Below are positions 47,000-58,608 of a stretch of DNA of 64,000 nucleotides, in pieces. The number at the start of each line of letters is the position of its first letter. Positions within the stretch are counted from its first letter, which is position 1. The notes beneath the pieces were generated by a model, which was not told where the DNA came from, did no database searches, and was given only the letters and a program-made list of their open reading frames with translations. The DNA comes from Undaria pinnatifida (Eukaryota; Sar; Phaeophyceae; Laminariales; Alariaceae): NCBI GenBank assembly GCA_012845835.1, contig JABAKD010000006.1, positions 1,162,116 through 1,226,115 of the forward strand, read 5' to 3'. A program made the translations under genes and the position numbers.

Positions 47000-49416
47000 T
47001 TTTTTTCATTTTTTGAAATATATATTTCCACCCAAGTACTCATAGCACAACCAGCGTCCGTGCTGATGCCTCATAGAGAGACGAGCTGAACTACGAGACT
47101 GGTATAAACGAAGACCACTGATAGGGACAGCTCACGCTATACCTACAATGGGACCCGAAGGGTGCGCCAGCTAGCGTTCGGCTGCGAAAGCAACTGAGTT
47201 AAATCGACACACGACGCGTATCAAAATACGTGGAAGTGTGGTGAGCTAAAGCTTTATTTTTCCCCATCCGCCGGAGGATGAAAAAAAAAAAAAAAAGAAA
47301 AAAAAAACACGATACACATCATTATGAATACATACAAAGAGCAAGGTGGTTTCGCCATGCAATGCAATCGCAATGGGCACGCGGGCAATAGGCAAAAACA
47401 TGCAAGCCGGCACATCAGACTATTCGCAGTAAAAAATAAACAACAAAACAACAAAACAGAGAAATAAGGGCCGTTCTTACCGGAGAACTTGTTTTGTCCT
47501 CGACTTCCTAAATTCCCTAAATCTCCATATTTGCGAAATGTGTCTTAAAATACGGAGGTGATCTGTCATATTCTGTCATAACTTGTGAAATTCGTCAGCC
47601 CCAAAAAATACGGAAAAGTTGGCAATCACAAATTAGGAAATCCTGTCGTAGATTTCCATATTTCGAAGGCAGCGCTCCGACAAGCGCCGTGGCTCAACGC
47701 CGGGACCATCGGGTAGCTTCAAACGTTTACCAGGGTAGTCCAACATTATGGCCGATGGAAGGAAGCGGCCTGGGCCTCCGGACGACTCATCCTCGAATCG
47801 ACCGAAAAAACGATTCAGCCTTCCCAATTTCCAGGCACGAGGCGCCGAAACATGAAGAAGGCTATCGCTGGTGTCCTCGTCGTGCTCGGCATGCTCCTGC
47901 CACCAGGGGCTGCTGTCGCTGGATTGCACGAATCTACGTGGCCTGGGTGCTTTCCTCTGCGGTCTTCCGGGATGTTCGCTCAAGCTCGCTGTGTGACGAC
48001 GCGCGTGACTGCTGGTGTGGGTGGTAGCGGTCTTGCTTTATGTCTCGGCTTCCAAAAATCAGGGGGAAAAAAACAAACAACCCCGCGCTCGATAACAATG
48101 CAGACGATTTTTCATGGAAATCCTGGAAAAAAAGAGGAAATTTATGACATTCACATCTTGGATAAGAACGGCCCGAAGAAGGAAAAAAAACAGCACACGC
48201 ACACACAACCTATCATAACGACTGATACAGGATCTATATGACATATATGATCTAGATCATCAACTGTCTCATTTGCGCAAGATTGCTTGCCTGCTGTCCC
48301 TCGCGGTGTTTAAAGAGTGCAAAACAGAATATCAAGCACCAGCACGCACCCAGCTCCCTCCTACAAAATGCGTGCGTGGGTTTCCAGACTTCGGGGGGCG
48401 GGGGCTAGGAAGATTCGTACTGGGATCAAAGTAGAGGTGTCTACACCGGTCTTTGACCCACAAATCATAGCAGATAAAGTACCAACACCCAGTGCCCGTA
48501 CGACCTCCGTGCGCTAGGTTACCTAGCTCTAGGTACGGCCTCAAAAACGCACCCGGGTGCAGGTGTACCGCTGGACCTTTACAAGAGCAAACCTTGCATG
48601 AGTTTTGATTGTGCTTGTAAAGGTCCAGTATTAATATTACGGGGGACCCTAGTAAATAGGACCTACGGTGGAGACAAAAACCTATATATCCATCTATTTT
48701 TACCAACAATATTTGGTCCTATTTACTATCGTCCTCCGTAATAGTGTACACCTGTACCGTGTGTCCTATATTGTTGTTTTTTTCACTACGGATGGAACTA
48801 ACCCCAACCCCAACCCTAACCCTATCGCTAACCATACGCAATACCGAGTTTACACACAGAAATTGCCACACACATGTCCTCTTGACGTGGGAATTTTGTT
48901 CTTGTTTTTGCTCATCCCTTCTACCAGGGTACGATCTTAGCACTCCCCCCCCCCCCCCTCCTCCACTCCTATTAATAGGCGTAACTCAGATCCGGGGCCA
49001 CTATTCATAAGAAGGCGTTTCTCCCCCGTCCCCACTACGGTACGTACGGTAGGCGCCTTCCTTCTTACCGCGAGAAGGGTACAACACGTGCTTCTCTCGT
49101 CGACTCGCATCGAATCCCTGCTGCTGTGTTCTGCAGGTTAACCGTTGTGGGGCCAATTGATACAGGCCAAAAGGCAACGAGGGCGATCTAATGAAGCGCC
49201 TAAGAGAAGCTTGAGGCAGTGCGAGTATCGCCATGCCTCGCGCTTGCCTAGCAGCTTCCTGTGCTGCAGTTCGAACACATCTACACCGGCAGTAGCTCGG
49301 ATTGCTTCATGTGGCTGATGTTGTACTCGCCAGTTTTTTTCTTCAATTTTTTCGTCTGAAGTTCCCAAGGGATACCTGGTACTGGTATTCATTTGCACCC
49401 ACCTATTGACATATCT
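47000..49416. other. No gene seen; dispersed repeats
   Basis: Contains a dispersed repeat with CAGCGTCCGTGCTGATGCCTC (47053; related copies about 58255, 61600, 63870), A-runs at 47280, a GATC-rich tract and repeat D. No frame has recognisable protein features. Confidence 0.5.
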
Positions 49417-49728
49417 CGTGGCGTATTAGGTTATCCTCGAGCCTGGTATAGGTCAGTTCCGTGAGTTCGAGCCCCGCCGAGTACATACTCGTATAAATTC
49501 GTTGGGACTTTTTCTTGTGCACAAATTGACTTGCGGAAAGCGCGAGAGCGTGCGTTAGCAACACTCGATGATAAATCGACGAGCAGTGGGAACGCTGAAC
49601 CCTATGCGCTTTAAAATTGAAGGCAAGAACCGGGGGGGAGAGGGGACGACACCTGTGACCACGGCTTGTCTAGAAGCTGGAAAGGAGAAGTGTGAGAAGA
49701 AAAAAAAATATATATATATATATATATG
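49417..49728 (+). repeat. tRNA-derived SINE-A, full copy
   Basis: The head carries TGGCGTATTAGG (A-box-like) and GAGTTCGAGCCCC (B-box-like). The body reaches CTAGAAGCTGGAAAGG and a tail of A-run plus (TA)n at 49698-49728. Confidence 0.85.
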
Positions 49729-51763
49729 AGCTGGGCCGGCTGCCAAACTAACATTCCGTGTTCCAGCCATAAAATTCGAACCACTGGGAGCTCAATGTTA
49801 CTGAAAACAATGTTGGAATCGGCCAATCAACGCGCGTATGCACAACCACCTGTCTTTTCTACAGAGCAGGTTCCAGCGTTTAGAAACTTCACGGCACCAT
49901 ATCGTACTGGATTTAGTGAAGGTGAAACCGTTGTTTTTTTCAATATTTTCGCGGCGCAATTTTCAAATAGGGGTTTGCTTCGCTGTCGCCACATGGTCAC
50001 GCTGGTGCTGCCTCACACACAACACACAACATGCCACCAAGCGCGCCAACCAAGCAGCGATGGCTGCGAACCTCTGTACCTAGAGTATTCGAAGATACGA
50101 GCACCGGGAAGTGGTGCCTGTCGATACGAACTCTCTGGGTGAAAATTGATATGCTTCTGTTGCATCTTTTGTTGAACGTAAACTTTGTGTTTTTCCTCTG
50201 CACGAGTGTACTCGTACATACATGCCTGAGCATGTCTTGCTACGTACCAGTACAACATACGAACTCGTGCGTACATACATAATACGTCGACTTCGCTCTC
50301 CGAACGCATTCATTTCATGGGTGTGTCTCGCTCACCAAACACGGCTGCTTTCGAGTGTCTTTTGGTTGGATGAGGTCGGTATTCTGTCTTCGACAAAAGA
50401 AGGAAATATCGGACGAGATCTTGGGCAGATTTGAGCGAAACTGGTGCGTACAGCGATTTGAGCATACACAGCGCAAATCACATGTGTTTTTGATGAAATT
50501 TTGACAAGTGGTCCGCACGACACATATGAAGATGATGCCTGTGGTTCTTTTTATTTTTTTCTTTTATTATCATTTTTTCACGAATAATCCAAATCTCGAA
50601 AATCCTTTATGATTCATAACTCGACAAAAAGAACAAAAAACAAGAACCATAGCTATGATGGTCGTATATGTCTGTGGAACAGGTTGTCAATTTCTTGTGG
50701 AAAACGATCACGAATTGGGCTGTGCAGCCTCGGTTGAACACACTCTCCACCCTCTTGGCCGGCCCAGCTCGTATATATATTTTTCCCTCGCTTCCTCTTG
50801 CTTAAACGCCCGACCTAATATCGAAACCGCCAGAGTAATAAACACTTCCACGCCCTGGATATCGCCTCGTTATCGTTTAAGAGCCGTCCATGCCGCTGCT
50901 GCAATTTCCACCCACCCCCGCCCCCAACGCCCCCTCCTTCCCCACCACCCGCACCATCGCCTAGACCTAGCACCACGCGTATAGCAAACCCCTACATCTA
51001 TGCGACCTAAAGCCCTTCCCCCTCGCCCCCCGCCCCCCCCCGCCACATTCCCCCCCCCTCCCCCACAAAAAATATTTATAGTTTCCAGGCACAAATTGAT
51101 CTACCCCACCCGTCCCCTTCCCCCCCTTCCCCCCCTCCCGCCCCCCTTTTGATCAAAATCAGGCCCCCACGTCCTTAAAAACTCCGCCCTCCCCTCACCG
51201 GAAACTCGACTTACAGGATTCACTTGATAAACTGATGCATTTCCTTCCACAGCTGTCAGATTTTGTCCCCCTCAGAAACGGGTTTTATAGTTTCCGCGCA
51301 CAGACTGTCTAACATCACCCTGTTGACCCTGATAGCTACACTGTAGTTGCAAGGGGAGTCGCCAACCTATATCTTTAAATGAGTACACAACCCGTAATAC
51401 GCGCGATCGGAGTATCACACACAGCTTGCAAAGATGAGTTTCGACAACATCTTCGATCTCACAGCCGCTGGAGTGTATATTTATTTTTATAATATTCGTA
51501 TGGCTACACTCTTGACATGATGGACTGCTCTCGGCACATCGCTACGAGCTTGTGGGCATGTGAACCTGAACACTGAACTTTGAATAATGAGTCATCTCAT
51601 CAAGCATTACATCCTACCAGATATCAAACATAGCAGCAATAACTTTCTCGGAAAATAATCATGAGTGGAGCGGGTCCTGCGCGCGTTCTGGATGTCACAG
51701 GGCCACAGCTCGACACTCAAGACTATTATATCCCTGACACTAATAAATAAGTGGGTGACCACA

Positions 51764-51800
51764 ACATAACCCTAACCCTAACCGTGACCCTAACCCATTT
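51764..51800 (+). repeat. Interstitial telomere-like CCCTAA tract
   Basis: CCCTAACCCTAACCGTGACC then CTAACCC. Similar short tracts are at 48797-48832 and 58054-58098. Confidence 0.7.
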
Positions 51801-51818
51801 TTTTTTTTTTCGCACACC

Positions 51819-52101
51819 TGTATTTTGCAGCTTCTGGACAAGCCGTGGACACAGGTGTCGTCCCTTTCCCCCCCCGGTCCTTGCCTTCAATTTTAAAGCG
51901 CATGGGGTTCAGCGATCCCAATGCTCGTCGATTTTTCATCGAGTGTTGCTGACGCACGCTCTCGCGCTTTCCGCAAGTCAATTTGTGCACAAGAAAAAGT
52001 CCCAACGAATTTATACGAGTATGCACTCGGCGGGGCTCGAACTCGCGAAACTGACCTATAGCAGGCTCAAGGATAACCTGATACGCCACCGGGGAGACCC
52101 A
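51819..52101 (-). repeat. tRNA-derived SINE-A, full copy
   Basis: Same head and body on the - strand. The tail is the T-run at about 51799-51810, adjoining an interstitial CCCTAA tract. Confidence 0.85.
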
Positions 52102-52251
52102 TACGAAATGGTTGCAAAATCCAGTAACGTGTATGATATCACTGCAGCTGCCGGCACTAGGGGCGCGCGTATGAAACTTCAATTTACAAATATCTCGTAT
52201 ATACGACGTACTTGTACAGAGTAGCTTATTTATTTATCTTTATTTTTTTTC

Positions 52252-52542
52252 GTCACATTTTACTCTCCAGCTTATGGACAAGCGGTGGTCACGGGTGTCG
52301 TCCCTTCTCCCCCTCGGTTCTTGCCTTCAAATTTTATCGCGCATAGGGTTCAGCAATCCCGCTGCTCATCGATTTTTCATCGAGTATTGCTAACTCACGC
52401 TCTCGCGCTTTCCGCAAGTCAATTTGTGCACAAGAAAAAGTCCCATCGAATTTATACGAGTATGCACTCGGCGGGGCTCGAACTCACGAAACTGACCTAT
52501 ACCACGCTCGAGGATAACCTGATACGCCACCGGGGCGACCGG
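52252..52542 (-). repeat. tRNA-derived SINE-A, full copy
   Basis: Second copy about 150 bases from the previous one and in the same orientation. B-box GAGTTCGAGCCCC and the T-rich tail side at 52228-52255 are intact. Confidence 0.85.
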
Positions 52543-53329
52543 TTAGCTTACATGATATGCCAGCCTAAATATTTCGCGACGAACTGCTTTGAGCGGAGAT
52601 TGGAAACAAACATAAACGTTCTTCACGCAAGACCTACTATGGTGGGAAATATTTTGAGCGATCAATTTCTCTCTTTATTAACAGGGACCTCCGACGCCAA
52701 AAACAAAAACCATCCACTACCTTTATTGGACCAGGAATCATCGTTATTTCTGGTTTCAGAAATAATCGAGGCCAGAAATCACCGGATTGGGTGATTTCTG
52801 CGCCCAGGAATAACATCTCTTCCATCCTCTCAGAACTGGGATTTCTTGCCTTTCAGATTATTTTTCTTCTTTTTTTTCTTCATCCCATTTATTATCCTCG
52901 CACTACTCTCGCGCTCCCTCCCAGTAGTAACTCAGATCCGGGGTCACATAGCGGGCCCTCCCCCCCCTTCCCAATACGGTATAATAACGCCTTCACTTTT
53001 TATCGCTACAACGTATTCATGATTTTGGTGCAGTGTGTCTTAGGAGTCTCCCCGATAGTGTGCTTTGGAAATACAAGTAGTGGACAAGAAAGAAAAGAAA
53101 AAGACAACACACGCTGGCCAGTTCCTTGAGTACCCAATTATGTAGCCAATGTCAGTCGTATATATACGTATTATAAAAATTAAAATACACTTGAGCTGTG
53201 AGATCGATTTTTTTGTCGGAACTCATCTTTGCAAGCTGTGCGTGATAGTCCGATCGCGCGTATTACGGGTTGTGTGTCCTCATTAAGGATATAGGTCGGC
53301 GACTCCATAGGAGTATATTTTTTCTTTTT

Positions 53330-53522
53330 GGCAAACTTTTGCTCTCCAGCTTCTGGACAAGCCGCGGTCACAGGTGTCGTCCCTTCTCTCCCCAGGCTCT
53401 TGCCTTAATTTTTTTTTTTCGCGCATAGGGTTCAGCAATCCCACTGCTCGTCGATCTTTTATCGAGTGTTGCTAGCTCACGCTCTCGCGCTTTCCGCAAG
53501 TCAATTTGTGCGCAAGAAAAAT
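53330..53522 (-). repeat. tRNA-derived SINE-A, head missing
   Basis: Body and tail are present; the sequence breaks off at the TTTGTGCGCAAGAAAAA point, so the tRNA-like head is absent. Another tRNA-like head (SINE-B) starts about 30 bases later. Confidence 0.75.
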
Positions 53523-53547
53523 ATACGGCATGTCGGTACTGAACCTG

Positions 53548-53906
53548 TCGCCCCAGTGGTTTCGTAGTGACCACCCTCGAATGCTGACATCAATAGCGTT
53601 GGTTCTGGGGTTCGACTCCCACGTGGGCCGGACGTGGGTTCATTTGGAAGGATGGACAATCAAAGGAACCAGCTGCTCAGAGCACTACCCAGCAGCGTGG
53701 GCAGGCACAATTCGATGCGAGCCGACGAGGGAAGAAACGGCTGCAGTCTTCTCGCGAAAAAAACGAAGGCGCGTACCGAAGTGGGGAGGGGGAAGAAGAG
53801 CCTGCTTAGCGACCCCCGTGTTGAGTTAGGTGTAGTGAGGGAGAAGGAGAAAGAAAAGTGCGAGGATGATGGAAGAGATGAGCAAAAATACAAGAAAAAA
53901 AAAAAG
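53548..53906 (+). repeat. tRNA-derived SINE-B candidate
   Basis: The head has CGCCCCAGTGGTTTCGTAG (A-box-like) and a textbook B-box GGGGTTCGACTCCC at about 53607. A body of about 260 bases ends in an A-run at 53892-53904. A second partial copy of the body (GGGGAGGGGGAAGAAGAGCC) is at 44378-44480. This is a different family from SINE-A. Confidence 0.6.
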
Positions 53907-54021
53907 GTACGTACTGCTGTCCCGGTCGCACTAATATGCATACGGAACCTGTCTTAAGACCTTCTATTATGGAAAAATACATGGAAAAAGTATCTAATAG
54001 ATTTTTGAAAATTTTGGGCGG

Positions 54022-54950
54022 TTATTTCTGGCAATTAATTTCGTAGTTTTGAGGCTCCGGAAATAGCTGCACGATAAATGACGGGCGTCCGTTATAGCTT
54101 CTGATTTTTGGAAAGTGGTTTAATTTGAATTTTGCAGGTCTTGTTTTCCCGTTTGCCTTTTTTTTCTTTTTCAAACCTGGCACGTACGCTGTCGCCGGCG
54201 AACTTAGGTCACCACCGCCTCTCTGCTGTCCCTGCTGCTGTGATGCTGCTGTGGTGATTGTGTGGTGCTGCCGTGGTGGTTTCGATGGTGGTGGCGGTGC
54301 TGCTGTCGCGGTTGTGTGAGGACGAAGCTCTGTCTCGCACACAAACAAGCGCGGTATGCTGTTGTATGTGTGTTTGCGATTATTTGTTGTGAAATCATTG
54401 CGGACACCCACAGCAGTCGCAAGAGAGGAGCAACGAAAGAAGCGAGGCAACAGCCGAGCAAGAGAAGGAGACACTCGCCGCCGCCGGAGACAGACCCGGC
54501 AAACCACGAGCAGGATCGAATCGCATGTGACAAACAAGTGAGGAGGGATGCGTAGGCTGTATCTACTCGCGTGACACAGGCGCACATCAGCACACCAACC
54601 GGACCGCTGTGCATGAGCTGCTCCTGCCGCTGCAAATTCTTACGAAATGCCCTTCGTCGTGTCCAAAGTGGGGTAGGAAGGAGGCCGGTAGGACGGAGCG
54701 AGGCGCGCTGCGAAGCGTCTGGAGAGGGCCCACTCTGTCACACAGCGCAAAAACATGGCCCCTGACCGTTCTTCGCCACTCAGGCTTCTTGGGGTTGGTA
54801 AACAAACTGTGCTCTCTGCTTGACCTGTTGCAGCAGCAGGAGAACAAATTCTAATCTGTAATGTTTTGTCATCGTATGAACAAAAAAAAGTACGGCTCAT
54901 CCGACCTTCCACTGCCACCTTCCATCTGTCTTCTGTCTTCCTGTGGGACC
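54022..54950. other. No recognised gene; longest frame 187 codons on -
   Basis: The - strand frame 54585-54022 has a hydrophobic start, then low-complexity Thr/Gln/Pro-rich sequence from trinucleotide repeats (GCTGCTG, GGTGGT). No conserved motif is visible and it is probably not coding. Confidence 0.35.
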
Positions 54951-55048
54951 ACAAAAATCAATGAAGACCCATCTCGCGCGCCGCTGACAGCGTCGCGTCT
55001 GATCTACAACCATCGGCATACGGGCGGCTACGTATAGAGGCCGGCTAA

Positions 55049-55355
55049 TCGCCCCGGTGGCGTATCAGGTTATCCTCGAGCCTGGTATAGGTCAGTTTCG
55101 TGAGTTCGAGCCCCGCCGAGTGCATACTCGTATAAATTCGTTGGGACTTTTTCTTGTGCACAAATTGACTTGCGGAAAGCGCGAGAGCGTGAGTTAGCAA
55201 CACTCGATGAAAATTCGACGAGCAGTGGGATTGCTGAACCCTATGCGCGATAAAAATTGAAGGCAAGAACCGGGGGGGAGAAGGGACGACACCTGTGACC
55301 ACGGCTTGTCCAGAAGCTGGAAAGCAAAAAGTGTGCGAAAAAAAAAATAAACAAT
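55049..55355 (+). repeat. tRNA-derived SINE-A, full copy
   Basis: The best preserved head: GCCCCGGTGGCGTATCAGG, then GAGTTCGAGCCCCGCC about 45 bases on. The body ends CCAGAAGCTGGAAAGC with the A-tail at 55339-55349. Confidence 0.88.
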
Positions 55356-55436
55356 GAAAAAAATAGCTACACCTGCGACTGCCTACGCTTGTACGCAGGC
55401 GACAGGACCATACGGCAACGCTCCTACCCTACACAG

Positions 55437-56293
55437 TACAGTAGCGGCTACGGTTTAAGAGAGGGTCGGTACAAGCCAATTTCTCTCTCTTAAATCCGGC
55501 TTTCTCTTATACCGTCTCGGCTACGGTTTAAGAGAATATTCTCTTATACCGTATCCAAATCGAAAGCGCGCCAGAGAGAGACGCTCTTGTCCGAACTATA
55601 TGGCGTAGGAGGTCGTAGAGAGTGTATCATTCAATGTCGCGTAACGCAGCAAGCGTTACCACGTCGGGCTACCTCCAAACACCGCTCATTCTCTTGGTTG
55701 GCGAGCACGTGGACCCAAGCACGTGGTGCGCTTTTGGTGCACCTGCGCTTGGAAATTAAATAATCGTCGTGTCATGCGATGCACATTTTGCACGTGGACA
55801 CGCAAAGTCGGTACAGTAGTGGTTTTGTTGTTGTTTTATAGGTGTGTTTCATGCTCGCACCTCTTCCAGAAGGACAACATGAGGCTACGAATGCACCAGC
55901 ACGCAAGAAAGACGGACCCGTTTACACACTGCACCCCTTCCTCCCGCCGTACCCTCAACACAACACCCTCAACCTCTCATCCCATCGATTTAAACCCCCG
56001 ACAAAACACGAGTGAACGAAAAAAAAATCTTCACATTATCAAGACATCACTCGCCCTACCAATAACACAAACCCAAGAAACTAACGCTACCCTCGCGACC
56101 TGTCAGCCTGAACACAATCTGTGTGTGTGATGTGTGTGTCCACGTGGTTTCCAAATGGTTCGATTTAAGAGAAAAATTCGGAAGCAATAGGAATTCTCTC
56201 TTAAATCGATTTTGGTTGGTACAAGCCAATTCCTCTCTCTTAAACCCGTACTTTCTCTTAAAAAAGTTATCTTAAACCGTAGCCGCTACTGTA
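55437..56293. mobile_element. Mariner-like non-autonomous element
   Basis: The ends are TA-CAGTAGCGGCTACGG ... CCGTAGCCGCTACTG-TA, inverted repeats of at least 20 bases with TA at both outer sides, as in the Tc1/mariner group. Sub-terminal TTTAAGAGA motifs recur. The longest frame inside (135 codons) shows no transposase motif. Confidence 0.65.
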
Positions 56294-56696
56294 GTTGAAT
56301 TCAGAACCCAGTATGGTTGCTGCCCCCAACGCTGGTTGGGTATTGTCATCTTTGGTGCTGGCCGTCGGTTTTGCATACAATTAATAGCTGTACTATTTTG
56401 TTCTTCGCCTGGTGGATGGAGCCTGTCCTGTGACCACGGACTTGATCATGCGAGTTAATGTGAGAACAACAACTTAATGTTTGATTTTCCCCTGTGCTTC
56501 TTCTCTGCCCCCCTCCGTTCCTTTGCATTTAATTTTTCCTTCCTTTCTTATTCTTCCTTGCGCGTAGTCTGGTGTGCTGGCTCGCATATGTTCCGCCCCC
56601 GCATTCATTGCGGTCGGCACTGCATCGTCAAATCCCCCCGTGTATTCGCCATGTGCATCTCTGTTTTGTATTTGGTGACCACAGAGCTCGTCTCGT

Positions 56697-57114
56697 GACG
56701 CGTGCTACGATCGAGGTATCACTTTTCGTCTGAAAAAGGTTTCTGAATGACGGGGCTCCTGAACGCCTTCACAACTCGAAACCCATTTAGGTACAAATTA
56801 CTTGGAATTAGTATAGGAAGGGGTTTTTGGGTTCCAAAGGGATTAACGCAAAATCGTCAGAACTATTGTGGGTCATGTTTCTTGCATGACGCTCGTCGTC
56901 TACCTAGGCCATCTGGGATTTTCCGTCTGTGTAGCAGTTTAATTTTTCCCTAAATCATTACTCGGGAGACGTCTTAACCCCTTTACAACTGGAAACCCGT
57001 TTTTGGGGACAAAATTACTTGGATTAAGTATGGGGGGTTCGGGGGCTCTGAAGGGGTTTAGCGCCCAAGCTGAGGAAGCTAAGAAAAACGTGGTGTACTT
57101 CTGTCGTAGCACGC
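56697..57114 (+). mobile_element. MITE-A with two nested TTAA elements
   Basis: Termini GCGTGCTACGATCGAGGT and TCTGTCGTAGCACGC bracket a body interrupted twice, at 56760-56847 and 56974-57060, by the TTAA mini-element. The second sits at the same inner site as the insertion at 9729. Confidence 0.8.
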
Positions 57115-58053
57115 ATCTTGTATAGGAAGAGGCATTGGCACGGGCACTGGTTGTGCTGCATGTATACTGGATGGGTTGAAAACTCAATTTAGGGTGAAGA
57201 CTCAATTTAGGGTGAAGAACACCAACCATACGCATTACGACGCAATATTCCCTCGGACGAATGGGAGGCAGCATACAACTTGACATGTATATTAGCCTCG
57301 ATTATGTCTTGAAAATACTGTGCCGGTTCTCCCGTATGTTACCAAACCGATAAGGTCGCGGAGCATCAAGCGGCGGCAGCGGCGGCAGCGGCAGCTGCAG
57401 CTACTCAGCTACTCAACAAGACACAGCCACAAACGGAACGAACCAAAGGGTCAACCCGCCACCCACCCCGTTCGACTGCTCTCGGGACGGCAAGAGCGAG
57501 GTCAACCCGCCACCCACCCCGCTCGACTGCTCTCGGTGCTGCAAAAGCGATGCAACGAGCCAAGATATATTGCAGTCGCTATCGCTGTATCAGCATGTCC
57601 CGAAATATACGCATTGTTTTACTCGTAGTTCCACTCATGATAGTAATGGCATAAAATATTAAAACAGTCTTATATTTCCGCACAAAGAGGTAGAACAAAC
57701 ATGGCATCGATAAGGGCGGAAAGGATGAGGCTTTGTGGGTATATTAAGTTGAATACTATTCAATAAACGGTTCTTAGGTTTTCCGTCCATGGTGGTACCT
57801 GATACTTACTCCAAGTACCATTGTACTTGACGTAATGTGCAATACGATATGCTTATGCGTTCACATTAAACCGGTTATGTCTACTCAACGCCATCAGTAG
57901 TAGCAGTGTGTGCTCTTTCAGCCCCCGCGAAGTTGCAGGTATGCGAGGTTTTTTAGATTTCCACGTAAATTCAATAGCGGTTTATGTATGCCGGCTCCCT
58001 GTGTGCTGGTCCGCACAAGACGACGGTTGCGGTGCCCAGACCAACCCGACCCC

Positions 58054-58098
58054 AGACTTAACCCTAACCCTATCCCTAACCCTACCCCTAACCCCTCC
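58054..58098 (+). repeat. Interstitial telomere-like CCCTAA tract
   Basis: Degenerate CCCTAACCCTATCCCTAACC and following CCTACCCCTAACCCC. Length is only about 45 bases, so it is interstitial, not a chromosome end. Confidence 0.65.
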
Positions 58099-58323
58099 TT
58101 CGGGGGCTCTCGGTCTGCTCTCGAGGTCGGCAGGGGCAGTATTGAGTCTACGTGCATATCTGAAAACCTTGCACGTGCGTGCAATTAAACGCCTGGTCGT
58201 GTTCTTCATATGATCAAACCGATATAGACTATATATTTATATTTCCACCCATCTACATCAGCACGACCAGGCTCCGCGCTGAAGCCCCATACACAATTGT
58301 TCATTTTTTTATTATTTTTTAAA

Positions 58324-58608
58324 CTCCTACTTTCCAGCTTCTGGACAAGCCTTGGTCACAGGTATCGTCCCTTCTCCCCCCCGGTTCTTGCTTTCAATTA
58401 TTATCGCGCTTAGGGCTCAGCAATCCCACTGCTCGTCGATTTCTCATCGAGTGTTGCCAACTCACGCTCTCGCGCTTTCCGCAAGTCAATTTGTGCACGA
58501 GAAAAAGTCCCCACGAATTTATACGAGTATGTACTCGGGGGGATTCGAACTCACGAAACTGACTTATATCAGGCTCGAGGATAACCTGATACGCCACTGG
58601 GGCGACCG
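58324..58608 (-). repeat. tRNA-derived SINE-A, full copy
   Basis: Full head, body and tail side (T-rich at 58304-58320). Only scattered substitutions separate it from the other copies. Confidence 0.85.

Noticed and set aside
51764-51800. Chromosome end
   Set aside because: The CCCTAA tract is under 40 bases, degenerate and flanked by ordinary sequence on both sides.
52285-52794. Recurrent frames beginning MVTGVVPSPPRFLPS (also near 55302, 58352, 63308)
   Set aside because: They are translations of SINE-A copies; similarity among them reflects the repeat, and frames differ in length and end at random.
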